Assembly: GCA_028023455.1 (NCBI GenBank)
Contig: JAQFVV010012423.1
Location: forward strand, 3,115,273-3,179,272
Source: Epiperipatus broadwayi
Lineage: Eukaryota > Onychophora > Udeonychophora > Euonychophora > Peripatidae
Direction of reading: 5' to 3'
DNA length: 64,000 bases
In this document: one piece after another, positions 37,464 to 54,530 of the stretch
How positions within the stretch are numbered: the first letter of the stretch is position 1
Layout of the letters: every line of letters begins with the position of its first letter
Translations under genes and position numbers: made by a program
Notes under the pieces: model-generated
What the model was told of the DNA's origin: nothing
Database searches by the model: none
The model's input: only the letters and a program-made list of their open reading frames with translations

Positions 37464-39538
37464 TGTAACGATCGAAATGAAAGTGAAGATCAAATCTAAC
37501 TGCAATCTATGATATATGCCCTACCAGGGCGCCATCTAGGCATTTCAGCTAGGAAAATTTATAAAGTAGGCAGATATGCGCTGTTAAGATTCCACTTTAT
37601 TTAAATATTCAGATCGTTATCCCAAGTCACTAACTAGCTCAGTGGAACAGAAGAGATTATAAAATATAACTTTATATCTTAAATATAAAAAAATAAAAGC
37701 TACTGCCATAAATTAACACATAAAAGTATTTATTTACACACATATAAAATCATTCTAATTTGAGGAATAAGTTTAACATTTTAGATTTTTATATTAATCT
37801 TTAAATTTACATTTAACTAGATTGCAATAATGAGTTTAATATTTATTTAGTGAGTCGAGTATGAATAGACTATATAGATTGTGTTTGAAAAAAAAATGTT
37901 ATATCCCTTATTTCACCTTAGGCCAAAAAGTTTGCAGTCAAACTGGTGCCAATCCACCTGATACATTTATGTATTCAATGTAGCATGAAAATGCGACAAC
38001 ACAAAATACTATACTGTCAGTAATGTACATCTGAATAGTAAGTAGAGTTAGAGAAGACATTGTCTCTCCACCAACAGGAATGCTACATCTGTTGGCGAGT
38101 AGAACAATAAACAAAAAACTCTATAGGAATGAACTGCAGTCCTTTGCCGACTTACAAACCCATCCATAGGCAAACAGAAGGTGTGTGGCATATATATGCA
38201 ATCCTGCCCATAGTGAATCTCATACTACATCTGCTAATTACACAAATATATCCAATCCATTGAGCTAATTCAACTACAAAACGAATAACCTAAGATTACC
38301 CTCCCTTAAACTATATATAACTTTACAAATCTATACAGCCATTCACGCCTGACTTAAATTTAACATTTATTGTGTTCGCACAGATGAATTTTGTAGAATT
38401 TGTTTTAAAATGTTGAGTATAGATTGGCTGCACAGATTCCACAGTTAAAAACATTCCAAAATAAACATAACCGATCAAAATACAAAGCTTTCAAAATGTC
38501 AATTGCATAGGGAATACAAAAAACCCAATAGCATTCATAATAAGATGCTGCAGTGACATGGTGACTTATATATTCCAATCAACTATGAAACAGCAACACA
38601 ATTAACCACTAATAAATCTATGCAACGTCTATACCCAACTTTAAATTTCATGCATTTAAATCATTTATACGATAAGTATTAATACAAATAAAAAATAATA
38701 AAATGGAAATGATGTTTATCAATGCAAAACATATAAATTTAAACATTTTCAATTGATTTTAAACTTAAAAGTCAGATAGAAGTTCATAAGCTTAAACAAA
38801 ATTTCTTAATTATTTTTAAATTTTAGAGTTCATGTCAATAGCTTACAATAGAAGAGTCAATGCTCTAGATGTAAATTTCCATGGAGTCTTTATTTGAAAA
38901 CCCGGTCAGAGGTTCCGGAGGTAGCATTAGCTGGTTCATTTTGGTATCACAGTCAGTTCATTTTTAAAATAGTGAGAGAGTGTGATATGTGCGTCCTACC
39001 ATGACCCTTAAAAACAAGCCGGAAAAAACTCTCAGGAAAACTGTATTTCTTTTTTTATAGTATCCACACAGATTCAACCAACAAAATGTCACTAATCCAT
39101 CCTTTTCATTCGGGTCTGGGCTGAGGCTTGGTGCTTCCATTGGTCAAGCTAATTTCTCTTTATTCTCTTATCTGACTTTTCATCTGACTTTTAATTACAC
39201 AGCTTTTGGATAATTAATAAACAATCATTTCCATTTACAGATTACAGGAAATAATTAATACCTGTTTTTATTTTAACTTACGTTATTTCTTTATTAAAAT
39301 ATTTCTATATTTAAATCTTTTATTTTTTATCAAAAAAGTATGATCACATACTTTTTTTATTTATAAAAAAAAAGTTTAAAGTTTTGCATCTGTGCGAATA
39401 TAATAAATATGTTACACGTTTAACAAACATTTTAATTTTAGCGTTTAGTTTTTTTTTTTTTAATACATTTATTTTTATTTGCGAACTTAAAAGTTTTTAT
39501 TTCAATTTAATGTAACGACATATTTATATATCGTTACA
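37464..39538 (-). repeat. 5' LTR (right copy)
   Basis: Starts TGTAACGATCG and ends ATATCGTTACA, keeping the canonical TG...CA ends. The element promoter would read towards lower coordinates from the TATA-like box at 39050-39059. Confidence 0.85.
39050..39059 (-). promoter_or_regulatory. LTR TATA-like box
   Basis: CTATAAAAAAA on the minus strand, at the position matching the TATAAAAGG box of the other LTR. It is flanked by the same GTGTGGATA and GAAATACAG sequences. Confidence 0.5.
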
Positions 39539-39554
39539 ATATATATATATATAT

Positions 39555-39744
39555 AAGTGAAATAATGCTGAAAGCTAATTGGGATAATTAGTAACCATTA
39601 GAAACCACCAGTAATCACATAAACATTCACAGTAAGAATATAAGAATATTAATCAATATTTCTCATTGCAACGCAACCCTCTCACCTTTTAATAGCAAGA
39701 ATGGAAATCCGTTCTTACTAATGGTCCATTGAATGTATATGAAC
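39555..39744 (+). repeat. Direct repeat, left copy (partner 40602-40787)
   Basis: AAGTGAAATAATGCT, AATTAGTAACCATTAGAAAC, CTCACCTTTTAATAGCAAGA and CTTACTAATGGTCCATTGAA recur in the same order in the right copy. Together they bracket the hammerhead fold-back. Confidence 0.85.
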
Positions 39745-40026
39745 ACTTAAAGATTGCAACTTGACTACAGAATATGAAATATTGATACAATGAAATTTAA
39801 ATAAACCTCTTTAAACAGAAATAAACATGTCACTGTAATGCAGACTAATAAATAGTCAATTATAACATTACATCAAACATCACATGATCACCATCTCTAT
39901 ACTAGCACATAATTTGTTGTAAACAAAAGGCAAAACTCCCCATACAGTAGTGCCACCCTGTGCCAAACAGAGTAATCAATGGATGCCAGAAGGCTTGTGC
40001 ATAAAATCCCTATCTAGTGCCTACTC

Positions 40027-40060
40027 ATCCAATATCCCCAGACTAGTTTCTGGCTTGTGG
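40027..40060 (-). ncRNA. Half hammerhead at the family B inversion joint
   Basis: On the minus strand: CCACAAGCCA (loop and 3' side of stem II), GAA, stem III ACTAGT, C17, TGGGG, ATA, TTGGAT. The CTGATGA half is missing. The joint with the plus-strand unit is at 40060/40061 and shares a GTGG micro-homology. Confidence 0.75.
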
Positions 40061-40384
40061 CACTACTGTATGGGGAGTTTTGCCTTTGTTTACAACAAAT
40101 TATATGCTAGTATAGAGATGGTGATCATGTGATGTTTGATGGTTTAACACCAATCCTGCCTAATAGGATAGTGGTGGCTATGGTTGTTTAAGAGCCAAAG
40201 ACACCAAAATGTATGGGTGTTGAATTGAGTTCAGACCCATATGACTATATAAGCTATTGAGCTTAGATTGAAGATATTAACAATGTTTTCAATTTCATTC
40301 TCATAGTTTTGTAGTAAAGTAGAGTTAAAAGGTGGCTGCTGGAGGATTGCATTAGATCCTAAGATCTAGATGCAGTGCTCTCAG

Positions 40385-40443
40385 ATCCAAGGCTCCTCAC
40401 TGATGATGACCACAAGCCAGAAACTAGTCTGGGGATATTGGAT
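40385..40443 (+). ncRNA. Hammerhead ribozyme, family B (best in window)
   Basis: Outer stem I: ATCCAA (40385-40390) with TTGGAT (40438-40443). Internal loop: GGCT against ATA. Inner stem I: CCTCA (40395-40399) with TGGGG (40430-40434), one G-U pair. Core: CTGATGA (40400-40406). Stem II: TGAC-CACAA-GCCA, one A-C mismatch. GAA: 40420-40422. Stem III: ACTAGT (40423-40428), self-complementary with no loop. The cleavage triplet is GTC, with C at 40429. Every invariant catalytic-core base is present. Ultra-short stem III type I hammerheads are known from retrozymes, PLEs and flatworm/newt satellites, where they cut best as dimers or concatemers. Confidence 0.88.
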
Positions 40444-40601
40444 GAGTAGGCACTAGATAGGGATTTTATGCACAAGCCTTCTGGCATCCATTGATTACTC
40501 TGTTTGGCACAGGGTGGCACTACTGTATGGGGAGTTTTGCCTTTGTTTATAACATTACAAACTGCAATACTTTTAAATTGCTCATGTATTATTTAAATAA
40601 T

Positions 40602-40787
40602 AAGTGAAATAATGCTTAAAGTTAATTGGCATAATTAGTAACCATTAGAAACCATCAGTAACCACATAAACATTCATAATAAGAATAGTAATCAATATTT
40701 TTCACTGCTGTCAAGGCAACCTTCTCACCTTTTAATAGCAAGAATAGAAATCCATTCTTACTAATGGTCCATTGAATATATATGGAC
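40602..40787 (+). repeat. Direct repeat, right copy (partner 39555-39744)
   Basis: See the left copy. The pair is about 1.05 kb apart and roughly nine in ten bases match by eye. It may be a duplicated target region, or the outer part of a larger composite element. Confidence 0.85.
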
Positions 40788-46448
<5,661 letters not shown>

Positions 46449-46462
46449 ACATTATCCACAAA

Positions 46463-48040
46463 TCAATTCACTTCCCATCCACCCTTAATATTAAAAGAAC
46501 TCTTAAATAAATTAATTGCTTCAGAATAATAAATTTTCAATAATAAAGATTCTTTAATTCTTCTTTTGATTTCATTTCTCTCAAAAAAGACAACCTTAGC
46601 TTCATCAAAATCAATAGTGTGGCCGGAATCTTTTTCATGGACATACAAAGCAGAACTAAGATATCTATTTTTAACTCTACATTTATGAACCTTTATTCTT
46701 TCATTTAAACTCAAACTACTCTGACCTATGTAAACATTCTTACAAAATAAACAAGGGATAAAATATACTACACCAGGAATAGTCTTTCTATCAAAATTTT
46801 CTTTTGTATTATTTAATAAATTATTCAATGTAACACCCCTTTTCCAAGCAAGTTTCTTATTTCCAAACAATTTACTATTTCTACATACAATTTTATAAGA
46901 AGACAATTTAAATGGCAAAGAAATAAAATCATATTTTTTTAACTTTTACATACTTACAAATATTACTATTAAATAAAATACTTTTAACAAATTTATCAGA
47001 GTAACCAATCCTCAAGTAATCTTTATACAACTGATATTTCTGAAATAAAGCTACTCCACTAGAATTATTTAATTTATTATTCCTATGGCAATAATTCTTA
47101 AAGCAGCTACTTTATCAGATACAGACTGATAGCTATCAGGTTTAATTATAGATCTTAATTCTTTACTTTTAACAAAATAACTGCATGGTAAACAATTAGT
47201 CTCTACATTTCTAATCACCAAAAGATCTAAACATTTTAACTTACCAAAATCAAACCCCCTCCTTCTAATACAAATTTTATAGAAGAATCAAAATAATTAA
47301 ACTCATTTACAAATTCCTTCAATTTATCATTCTTAACTACAAATCATCAACATATCTGACAAATAACTTGACATATAAACAATTATTTTTAATAATAATT
47401 TCCTCTTCCATATAATCAATATAAACTAAACATACTAAAGGAGAAATAATATAACCTATTATCCACCCTTTCTTAATCTTATAAAAATTACCTTTATAAG
47501 TAAAATAGATAGAATCTTCCAATAACAAAAGCAAATCTTCAATTACCTTAATTTTATTTTTTTGATAAAGAACTTTTTTAATCAATACAGACATAAGAAT
47601 ATCAATACTGCTTAACCTATTAACAGACTGATACATATTTTCAATATCTAAACTGCCAAATACCCAATTACTTTCCATTTTAAAATTATTAATTTTATCA
47701 AAAGCCTCAAAAGAAGAAGAAACTGTGTAATGACCAAAATCAACAAATTGTTTTAAAAAATTATTCAAAAATCTAGAAATTCCCTCTACAACGCTACCTG
47801 TAAAATCAAAAATAAATCTTAAAGGAAAACCATCTTTATGAGTCTTAATATTCACAAACATCTTAGCTGATATGAAATCATTTGGATAACATTTTAAATA
47901 ATCTACTCTATTAAGAAATTTTAAATTAAACATTTTCTTCATAATATCTATCAATTTTCTTTTAATCAAATTACCTGGATCTTTATCTAAAAACATATAT
48001 TTATCATTATTTAATGGAAAGTTAATTCATCATTCAATTT
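46463..48040 (-). pseudogene. Penelope-like retroelement: reverse transcriptase plus GIY-YIG endonuclease, frameshifted
   Basis: The reverse transcriptase part is an ORF at 47996-47337, and the same frame is readable back to about 48035. It carries a PLE-type segment (DKDPGN at the start; IKTHKDGFPLRFIFDFTGS at about residues 50-68), a motif-A-like SLDIENMYQSV, GYIISP (about 181-186) and the catalytic YVDDL at 215-219. Just after YVDDL a stop and shift occur. The linker can be followed in other frames through further lesions (47330-46925). The endonuclease is an ORF at 46918-46463 of 151 codons: GVVY at 49-52, Cys56-x2-Cys59, YIGQ at 63-66, Arg74, His78, then the H-x5-H pair (His94, His100) and FDEAKVV. 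This is the PLE domain order. The N-terminal part is missing, as in a 5'-truncated insertion. The element is non-functional. Confidence 0.88.
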
Positions 48041-51010
48041 TTCAACCTAATTTGACAATATTTCATGAAAGACATAAAACATTTGTAATGATTTTGCTAG
48101 TAATCTATATTTAATTATACTGTATTTTTATGTAGTTGGGGCTCCCTTGTATTATATTAACTATAATAATATCTATAACATTTCTTATATGCCACACAAC
48201 ACAACCATTTATGATGTTTCATAGCATTGATTCATTTATCATAAACTCTAAATTGACATTTATTTAAATACAATAACAACACTGCTTTCTTTATTATTAA
48301 GTATTAACTGACAGTTTTGTAACCCTTTAGCTAGTTTCATCAACTTGTATCAAGTTTGTCTAATTATTGTATTGGTCTATTATTAAAAATCTGAGAACTA
48401 TTATTTGTCAATTACATTTCTAGTCTGTTTCTATCCATAAAGTATTAATCTAAAATACACAGAATTGTGTCAATTTGGCTTCTAAAAAAATTGAATAATT
48501 TTAGATTCAAATTGGTTAAATGTAATGAAAAATTAAAAATAATGTTGATAACTGAAGAAAAATATAAGAAAAATATTTGAAAAACTGCCAGCAGTAAAAC
48601 AAAAACATTATATTTCAACCAATCATTACGTGAGCACCGGTGATTTTTTACATTTTTTATATATTACAATGTCTGATTATTTAGTTCTGTTGTATTTTCT
48701 TAGTCTAAAATTAAATATTTTAAATAAAAATCTAAATCTAGACTCATTATTAGTCAATATCCCATGAAAAATAATTATTAAATCCATAAAATTTATGAAA
48801 TACAATTGTTTTGTTCTTATCAATTAATGTCTTTGATATGCAAATTATGGTCCATAGCAGTCAATATTATTTACTTGTCTTGAAGAGCAGTCATATTTCC
48901 ACACTTATTTTTCTTGTAAAATTTAAAAATTTTCAAATCAAACTCTATATTTTGATAAAGTAATGTAAAATCTTAATTATAAATGTAAAAAATTATGATA
49001 AATATATTTATTTACATTCAAAATCAATTACAAATGCATAAAACATTTTGTTTTGAATTATGACTTTGACATTTAGAAATACCTGGAGAACAATGGCTGG
49101 AGTTAACAGTCATCCAACCAGAAAAAAGGCTATGCTATATACCAATACACACCAATGAAAATTAATTTAAAAAAATATATCACCAAATGTGAATTTTTTA
49201 TAACTAAAATTTTAAATTTCAAAAATACTATAAAATAAGTGTAAAATGAAAAAAATGTGACCAAAATTGGTCAAGAGATGGCATAAAAATGTTTAGTAAA
49301 TGCAATAATCATGAATGGGATTTAAAAACAGGTCACATTCTAAATGCAATTAGAAGGTAAAAGAGTAACTCCATTACTTCCTTGTCTAGTTAAAATTGAT
49401 CATGGCTTCAAATCACTCAAATCTGTCATTTCTAAGGCTATGGTAAAGAATTTATGGTCATTTTAAAGCTTATAAAATGCTGCTTCCCTCTCTCGAATTA
49501 TTTTAGAAGTAAAAAATCAATACTGTTCAAATTTTAGTTTTAAAAATGGAAGGTGGTCTTTGATTTGCATTCATTGGCTGTTGACCATATTGAATAAAAG
49601 ATGCTTACCAATAATTTTTACTACTCCAACTTCTTTGTTTCATTTTGAAAATGATAAACAAATGTTTTAGATCATTTTAAAAGTATTTTTTGACATATTA
49701 TAAATTATTTTCATAAAATATACTGAAAGATAATTATTTTCTAAAAAAAAAAAACAGTACAATTTTAGTAAAAAATGAATACTTTTACAGGAATGTAAAA
49801 AAAACCAATACTAACAATAATTTTCACACCTGTCGACAGTTTACATTGCCCAAGCTCTTTTTTTCATTTTCAAATAAAGATTAATGTTTTAGAATATTTT
49901 GCTGGCATTTATTTACATATTGAAATGCATTTTGGTAAAATATGCTGAAAATGTATATTCTTTTAGGAAAGTAGTAAGATTTTAGTAAAAATTATTTACT
50001 TTTACACAAATGTAAATTGAGAAAAAAAAATCATTGACATAAGCAACATTTTTAATAAGTGACTAATATTGTTTTTAAATTTGCCACTATAAAATATTTT
50101 TATAATCATAAACAGAAATTTATTTTTGAAAAAAACTTTCATTCACTTTCATATTCTGACAAATTATTAATTGCTTCTTACAAACAAAACTAAAATGAAT
50201 ATAGTATTAAAAGATGAATATATATTTTACTGCTGATTCTGTAATTGACCAATCAAAAGTTTAGACTTTTACCTCACTTGGCCAATAAAATAAATTGCAA
50301 ATGAATAGGTTAACTGAGGAAAGCAAAAATAGATCTTAGAAAAATATTTCCTGATTAATTGTTGTGAAATGACTCATAATTATCACCAAAACAATTGTTT
50401 CTTTAAAATTTGACAAAAATAAATTTAAAGAAATGATTAAATGTTCTGTCAGTATAAACTACTATTTCAGATTTATCATAATGATGTTTTACAAAAACTA
50501 TAATAACTGAAATACAAAAATTAAAGATAATACTAATAGTATTTTATACATGAAGAAAATATTGAAACATTAAATGCAATCTTTACTGCATTTCAAAAAT
50601 TATAACCCTTGTTTAAATGCAACTATTCAATTTTTCATTTTAATTTTTAACATAACAGTTATGTTTTGATAATGATGGTCAGTACCAAAATTCATTAAAA
50701 ATTATATTTAATGTTTTCAGTGTTTTCTCTGTGTGTATTACGACTATTAGCTTTATCTTTAATTTATTACATAATAATGTAACATATGGGGGAGGGTTAA
50801 ATTCCTTAAACTATTTGTTTTAAAGTAATGTGTTTATTCATATCATAGTGAAATAGTTATAAAATAAAAATAGAAATATTTTGTTAATAATTTTATACTT
50901 CATGAATGAACCACATTTTGTAAAATTTTATTGTATACATAAAAATAACATTGACATTTTTTATGTTATTATGATAAAGTCCAAATTATTAATCTATGAT
51001 AAAAATTAAT
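48041..51010. other. AT-rich stretch, nothing recognised
   Basis: No convincing ORF, repeat unit or RNA gene. Confidence 0.5.
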
Positions 51011-51041
51011 GTCCAAATTATTGTTTAGAAATAAAAGCATT

Positions 51042-51420
51042 TTTGGTACTTGTGACTTTTGACCCATGTGGCCACCAGAGGCACTGGTCGGGGTCAACCA
51101 CAGAAATACTTAGAGTAAGAGCCCCAAATGCAGCATTGCAAATTCTAGCCAAAAGATGGTGCTGTTCACAATGCGTAAGCACAGGTACATTCCACCAGCT
51201 GGCTGGCAGCAAAGCTGCCTGATTGGTGGCACTGGTCACAGTGTGTAAGCCCATTTAGCTTACATCGTTTGCTACCAGCAGATACTAAGAACCTAGGTGG
51301 TGCTGCTTGCCATGAACTCATCTAGTTTACGTGTCATCTTCTAACAGCGACTACGAAGATTCTAGCCGACTACGTGGTGCTGTTTCTCCACGGTTACACA
51401 TGGAAAAACTACGCACTGAT
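51042..51420 (-). repeat. Subterminal tandem repeats, left end of palindrome
   Basis: GC-richer than the rest. On the minus strand, units of about 70-80 bp contain GTGAACAGCACCAT, GTGACCAGTGCCACC, AAGCAGCACCACCTAGG and AAACAGCACCACGTAG, i.e. four variants of CAG(C/T)(A/G)CCA(C/T). The 78-codon minus ORF at 51018-51254 is an artefact of this repeat; a matching ORF arises at 57720. Confidence 0.7.
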
Positions 51421-52316
51421 AGAGTTTATGTACATACTCTTTAAAATATGAATGGCATATAATATGCAGGTGTGAATAATTAAGAAGCTACAACTATTTA
51501 AATATTATTTAAAACTTAATAGTATCACATGCTATTTCACAATTTTATAAATGAATGTATTTTTAAATTATTTTTTTTTTAAAAATCGATCTTCTTTTTT
51601 AATTATTTACTCTATGTCAAAATGTTATATATAAGTCAAGCAGTGAAATTTGCTATCATGGCCACTTGAATGGTATCATAGATTTCCATATGAAAGTATG
51701 CTAAAATTATCACGTGGAAATCCTCATAATTATTCATAAAATATTTTATTAATCTATAAGTCAATTCTAAATTTAAAAATTGATCTTTTTTTAAAATTCT
51801 TTACTCTAAAAGTGGTTGTTTTTTTTAAATTAAAAAAAAAATATAATTTTTACGACAATCGGTTTTTTTTTTAAAAAAAATAGCTAATCCCCCCCCCCCC
51901 TTTCAAAACTAGAGACATTCCAAAGTTAAAATTTAATATATTAATAGAGGCTTTACTAATAAATAGCTATGTTCAATTAGTGAATTGGATTGATTTAATG
52001 AGACAGAAACTGATATAAGATGAATTATATTTATCGACAATTTCATATATACTTGATATAACCCATTACTTAGTGTTGGATAATGCACGCAGGCATTTTA
52101 TTTACTAAACAACATTACTCTAGGGTAGGCCACTTGCAAAATAAATTTGTGGCTATTATTTAATTGTGCTAATTTTACACTATATAATAAATCACTACAT
52201 TCCACTTATTAGTTATGCCCTTTTTCATCAGTTTGAGTGGCTATTATACATGTAATCAAACCAAGTCTGGAGTGAAGTTTAATAATACATCCGATTATGA
52301 TAAATTTATATATTAA

Positions 52317-52425
52317 ATATAGAAGTATTTGAAAACCAGGAACTCTTCACAAACCTGGGAGCTTAATTGTAAGTATAGAGGATTTGAACTCAAATCTGAG
52401 TTCAAATCCTCTATACTTATATTAA
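52317..52425. mobile_element. Small insertion present in the left palindrome arm only
   Basis: Against the right arm, the left arm has about 110 extra bases flanked by a direct repeat ATATTAAATAT. The insert ends in a perfect hairpin (TAGAGGATTTGAACTCA with TGAGTTCAAATCCTCTA, 52375-52415). This resembles the outer ends of the family D fold-back at 30.5 kb (GGATTTGAACTCAGA). Confidence 0.6.
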
Positions 52426-52759
52426 ATATGGGCATATAAAGCCTCACAGATAGCTTCAAATCGAACGGGTTTTCAAGAATGCTTCTGTTCAATGCCGAAG
52501 ATTGCATATTATGGAGGTAGAATTGGCTATAAAGATTTTATTAATACACTAAGCACAAGTAAAATATAATAATAAAGTGGCTCCATCTTATATATATATA
52601 TAAACAGCACAACGATAAAATATTGATAAATTTCACATCCGCCAAGCCAAAGTATATTATAAATTAAATACCATACATTAAATGAACACTAGTGTTGTCA
52701 GCTTGATTAAAAGAGCCAACTCTTCTGTAGCATGAAAAATGCATATATACTACTGATGG

Positions 52760-52838
<79 letters not shown>

Positions 52839-53459
52839 AACTTTACTTTATCCCACTCAATCTCTTAGTTATGTATGATTAATAAACTTTTAAAGGGAGA
52901 AAGTATATTTAAGGGAGTTATGAATACTTTAATAAGAAAAATATAATTATGATTACACTCCAGGCTAGTTTATTCTTTAGTAACATTATAATTAAAGGTT
53001 GAAAGTTTGGATTTATAAGCCACATTTTATATTTACATTAATTATTTACTAAATGACAAAATAATAACGAGCACAAAGGGTTGCCATTATTTATAAATTA
53101 CGGGTTTGAAATGGAGAGTTAAATGACACTATAATTAATACAAGACAAAGATTTTAAATAATATCTTCAAAAAGTATATAATTTGTAACTAAATGTGCGC
53201 CATTTCAAGACAGGCATAATTAATAATAACTAAAATAAGCAAGAGAGAAATAAATATAACTGCAATGATTAAGTTATATAGCAAAACAAGAAGTTAATAA
53301 AGGAAATTAACAAAAGTATGTCATTTATAGAATTGAAATATTATTGATAAGACATTTTAGAAAGAGTTTACAATATAGTTAGCTAACCTGATTTTGAAGC
53401 AATAATGATTATTTTGAATTTTACACAGAGTTCTGTGATTTTAATAATTTTCAAACAGA

Positions 53460-53850
53460 TACTCGAGCTGGAATGAAGGTGAGTTCTTTGGTGGCTTATG
53501 GCATCTTCTCTTTAGTTGGGAGACGATTTAAGATGGTATTCCTATAGCTGGAGTAGTTGAATTTGAACAAAGGTGAAGTCTTTTAATGGCTTATGGCATC
53601 TTCTATTTATTATAAGCTTGTTAAGGCAATGTTGGTTGTTGCTCCTGCCTTGGATGGATCAAATTCCAATGTTCCATCATGGCAAAGGCAACAAATTCTT
53701 GCCTGACTAGCAGGCCCTAGATAAATTAACAAATTTTCAGCTTCTCATAGTAACAGCTCTTCAAAAGCAAGATGGAGTATCTTTTCTGCTAGCCTATTCA
53801 TATATTTCCACTTTTTTGGAATTCCGTTTGCCTCAGGACTAATCGACTTT
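53460..53850. other. GC-richer core segment of the left palindrome arm
   Basis: Mirrored at about 55190-55570. It contains a roughly 95-bp repeat: GGCTTATGGCATCTTCTCTT and GGCTTATGGCATCTTCTATT, each near AAGGTGA(A)GT. No frame stays open and no protein family is recognised. It could be a captured gene fragment or an internal repeat. Confidence 0.5.
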
Positions 53851-54366
53851 TAATTAAACAAAATCATATAATCTAATTTCTACTACTGATAAAGTCTCCG
53901 AGGTGTTATATTTAATTTACTTAAAAAAATTATTAAAACATATAAATTATATAATTTTGATTCTGATTTCATTAATTAAATTTCTTTTTAGGTGTTATAA
54001 AATGTTATGGCTTAGCAGATAGTAACAGTATTATGATTTAATGATAAAATCTTTTGTTGAAACAAATTCAATCAGTAAACTAGATTTTACTTTTACAGGT
54101 GCAGTCACTAATTAATTTCTTGTTTACACAAAATTCCCATTTTTAATTATAAACCAATGACTTTTATTTTAACTAGATATAAATAACTTTTAACATATTT
54201 TCTTTATATTGTTTATTTTAAAAAAAGCAAATTTGACAGATCTTATAAAAAAAAATACTTTAGTTTCAGTTATATCTATTAAACTTTAAATCAGAAAACC
54301 ATAAATATATTATAAAGAAAACATTTTACATTATTTTAATTTAATCTTAAATATTATATGTACAAA

Positions 54367-54530
54367 TCATTATGCCATAATTTCATGGTTTAAATTATCC
54401 ATCCACATACGAATATAATACAAATATAAAATTTAGAATTGACTATTAAATCATTATGCCATAATTTCATGGTTTAAATTATCCATCCACATATGAATAT
54501 AATACAAATATAATATTTATAATTGACTAA
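54367..54530. repeat. Tandem repeat next to the palindrome axis, unit about 84 bp, two copies
   Basis: AATCATTATGCCATAATTTC, ATGGTTTAAATTATCCATCC and ACATAYGAATATAATACAAA repeat in tandem, starting near 54365 and 54449. A rearranged inverse follows the axis. Confidence 0.8.

Larger units (their letters stand above)
34865..39538 (-). mobile_element. LTR retrotransposon-type element, non-autonomous, long LTRs
   Basis: Two direct repeats of about 2.07 kb (34865-36933 and 37464-39538) begin TGTAACGATCG and end TCGTTACA (TCGTTAAA in the left copy). TGTAACGA/TCGTTACA is the terminal inverted repeat of the whole unit. Only about 530 bp lies between them. Immediately left of the right-hand copy is a primer-binding-site-like sequence on the minus strand, which sets the orientation as minus: the 5' LTR is 37464-39538 and the 3' LTR is 34865-36933. 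A TATAAAAGG-type box sits in each LTR on the same strand. No gag or pol domain is present, so the element would need proteins from elsewhere. LTRs differ by scattered substitutions and small indels, so it is not brand new. It sits inside (AT)n sequence, which hides the target-site duplication. Confidence 0.85.
39871..40552. mobile_element. Compound fold-back, family B, with a hammerhead ribozyme
   Basis: A plus-strand unit runs from 40061 through 40552 and contains a complete hammerhead at 40385-40443. To its left, 39871-40060 is an inverted copy of the sequence downstream of the ribozyme. It starts inside ribozyme stem II and runs past CCATACAGTAGTGCC and AAACATCACATGATC. The block GGCACTACTGTATGGGGAGT occurs three times (twice plus, once inverted). 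Upstream of the ribozyme lies GTTGAATTGAGTTCAGACCC (about 40217), the block shared with families A and C. Non-coding: the ORF at 39950-40132 is an artefact of the repeat. Confidence 0.8.
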
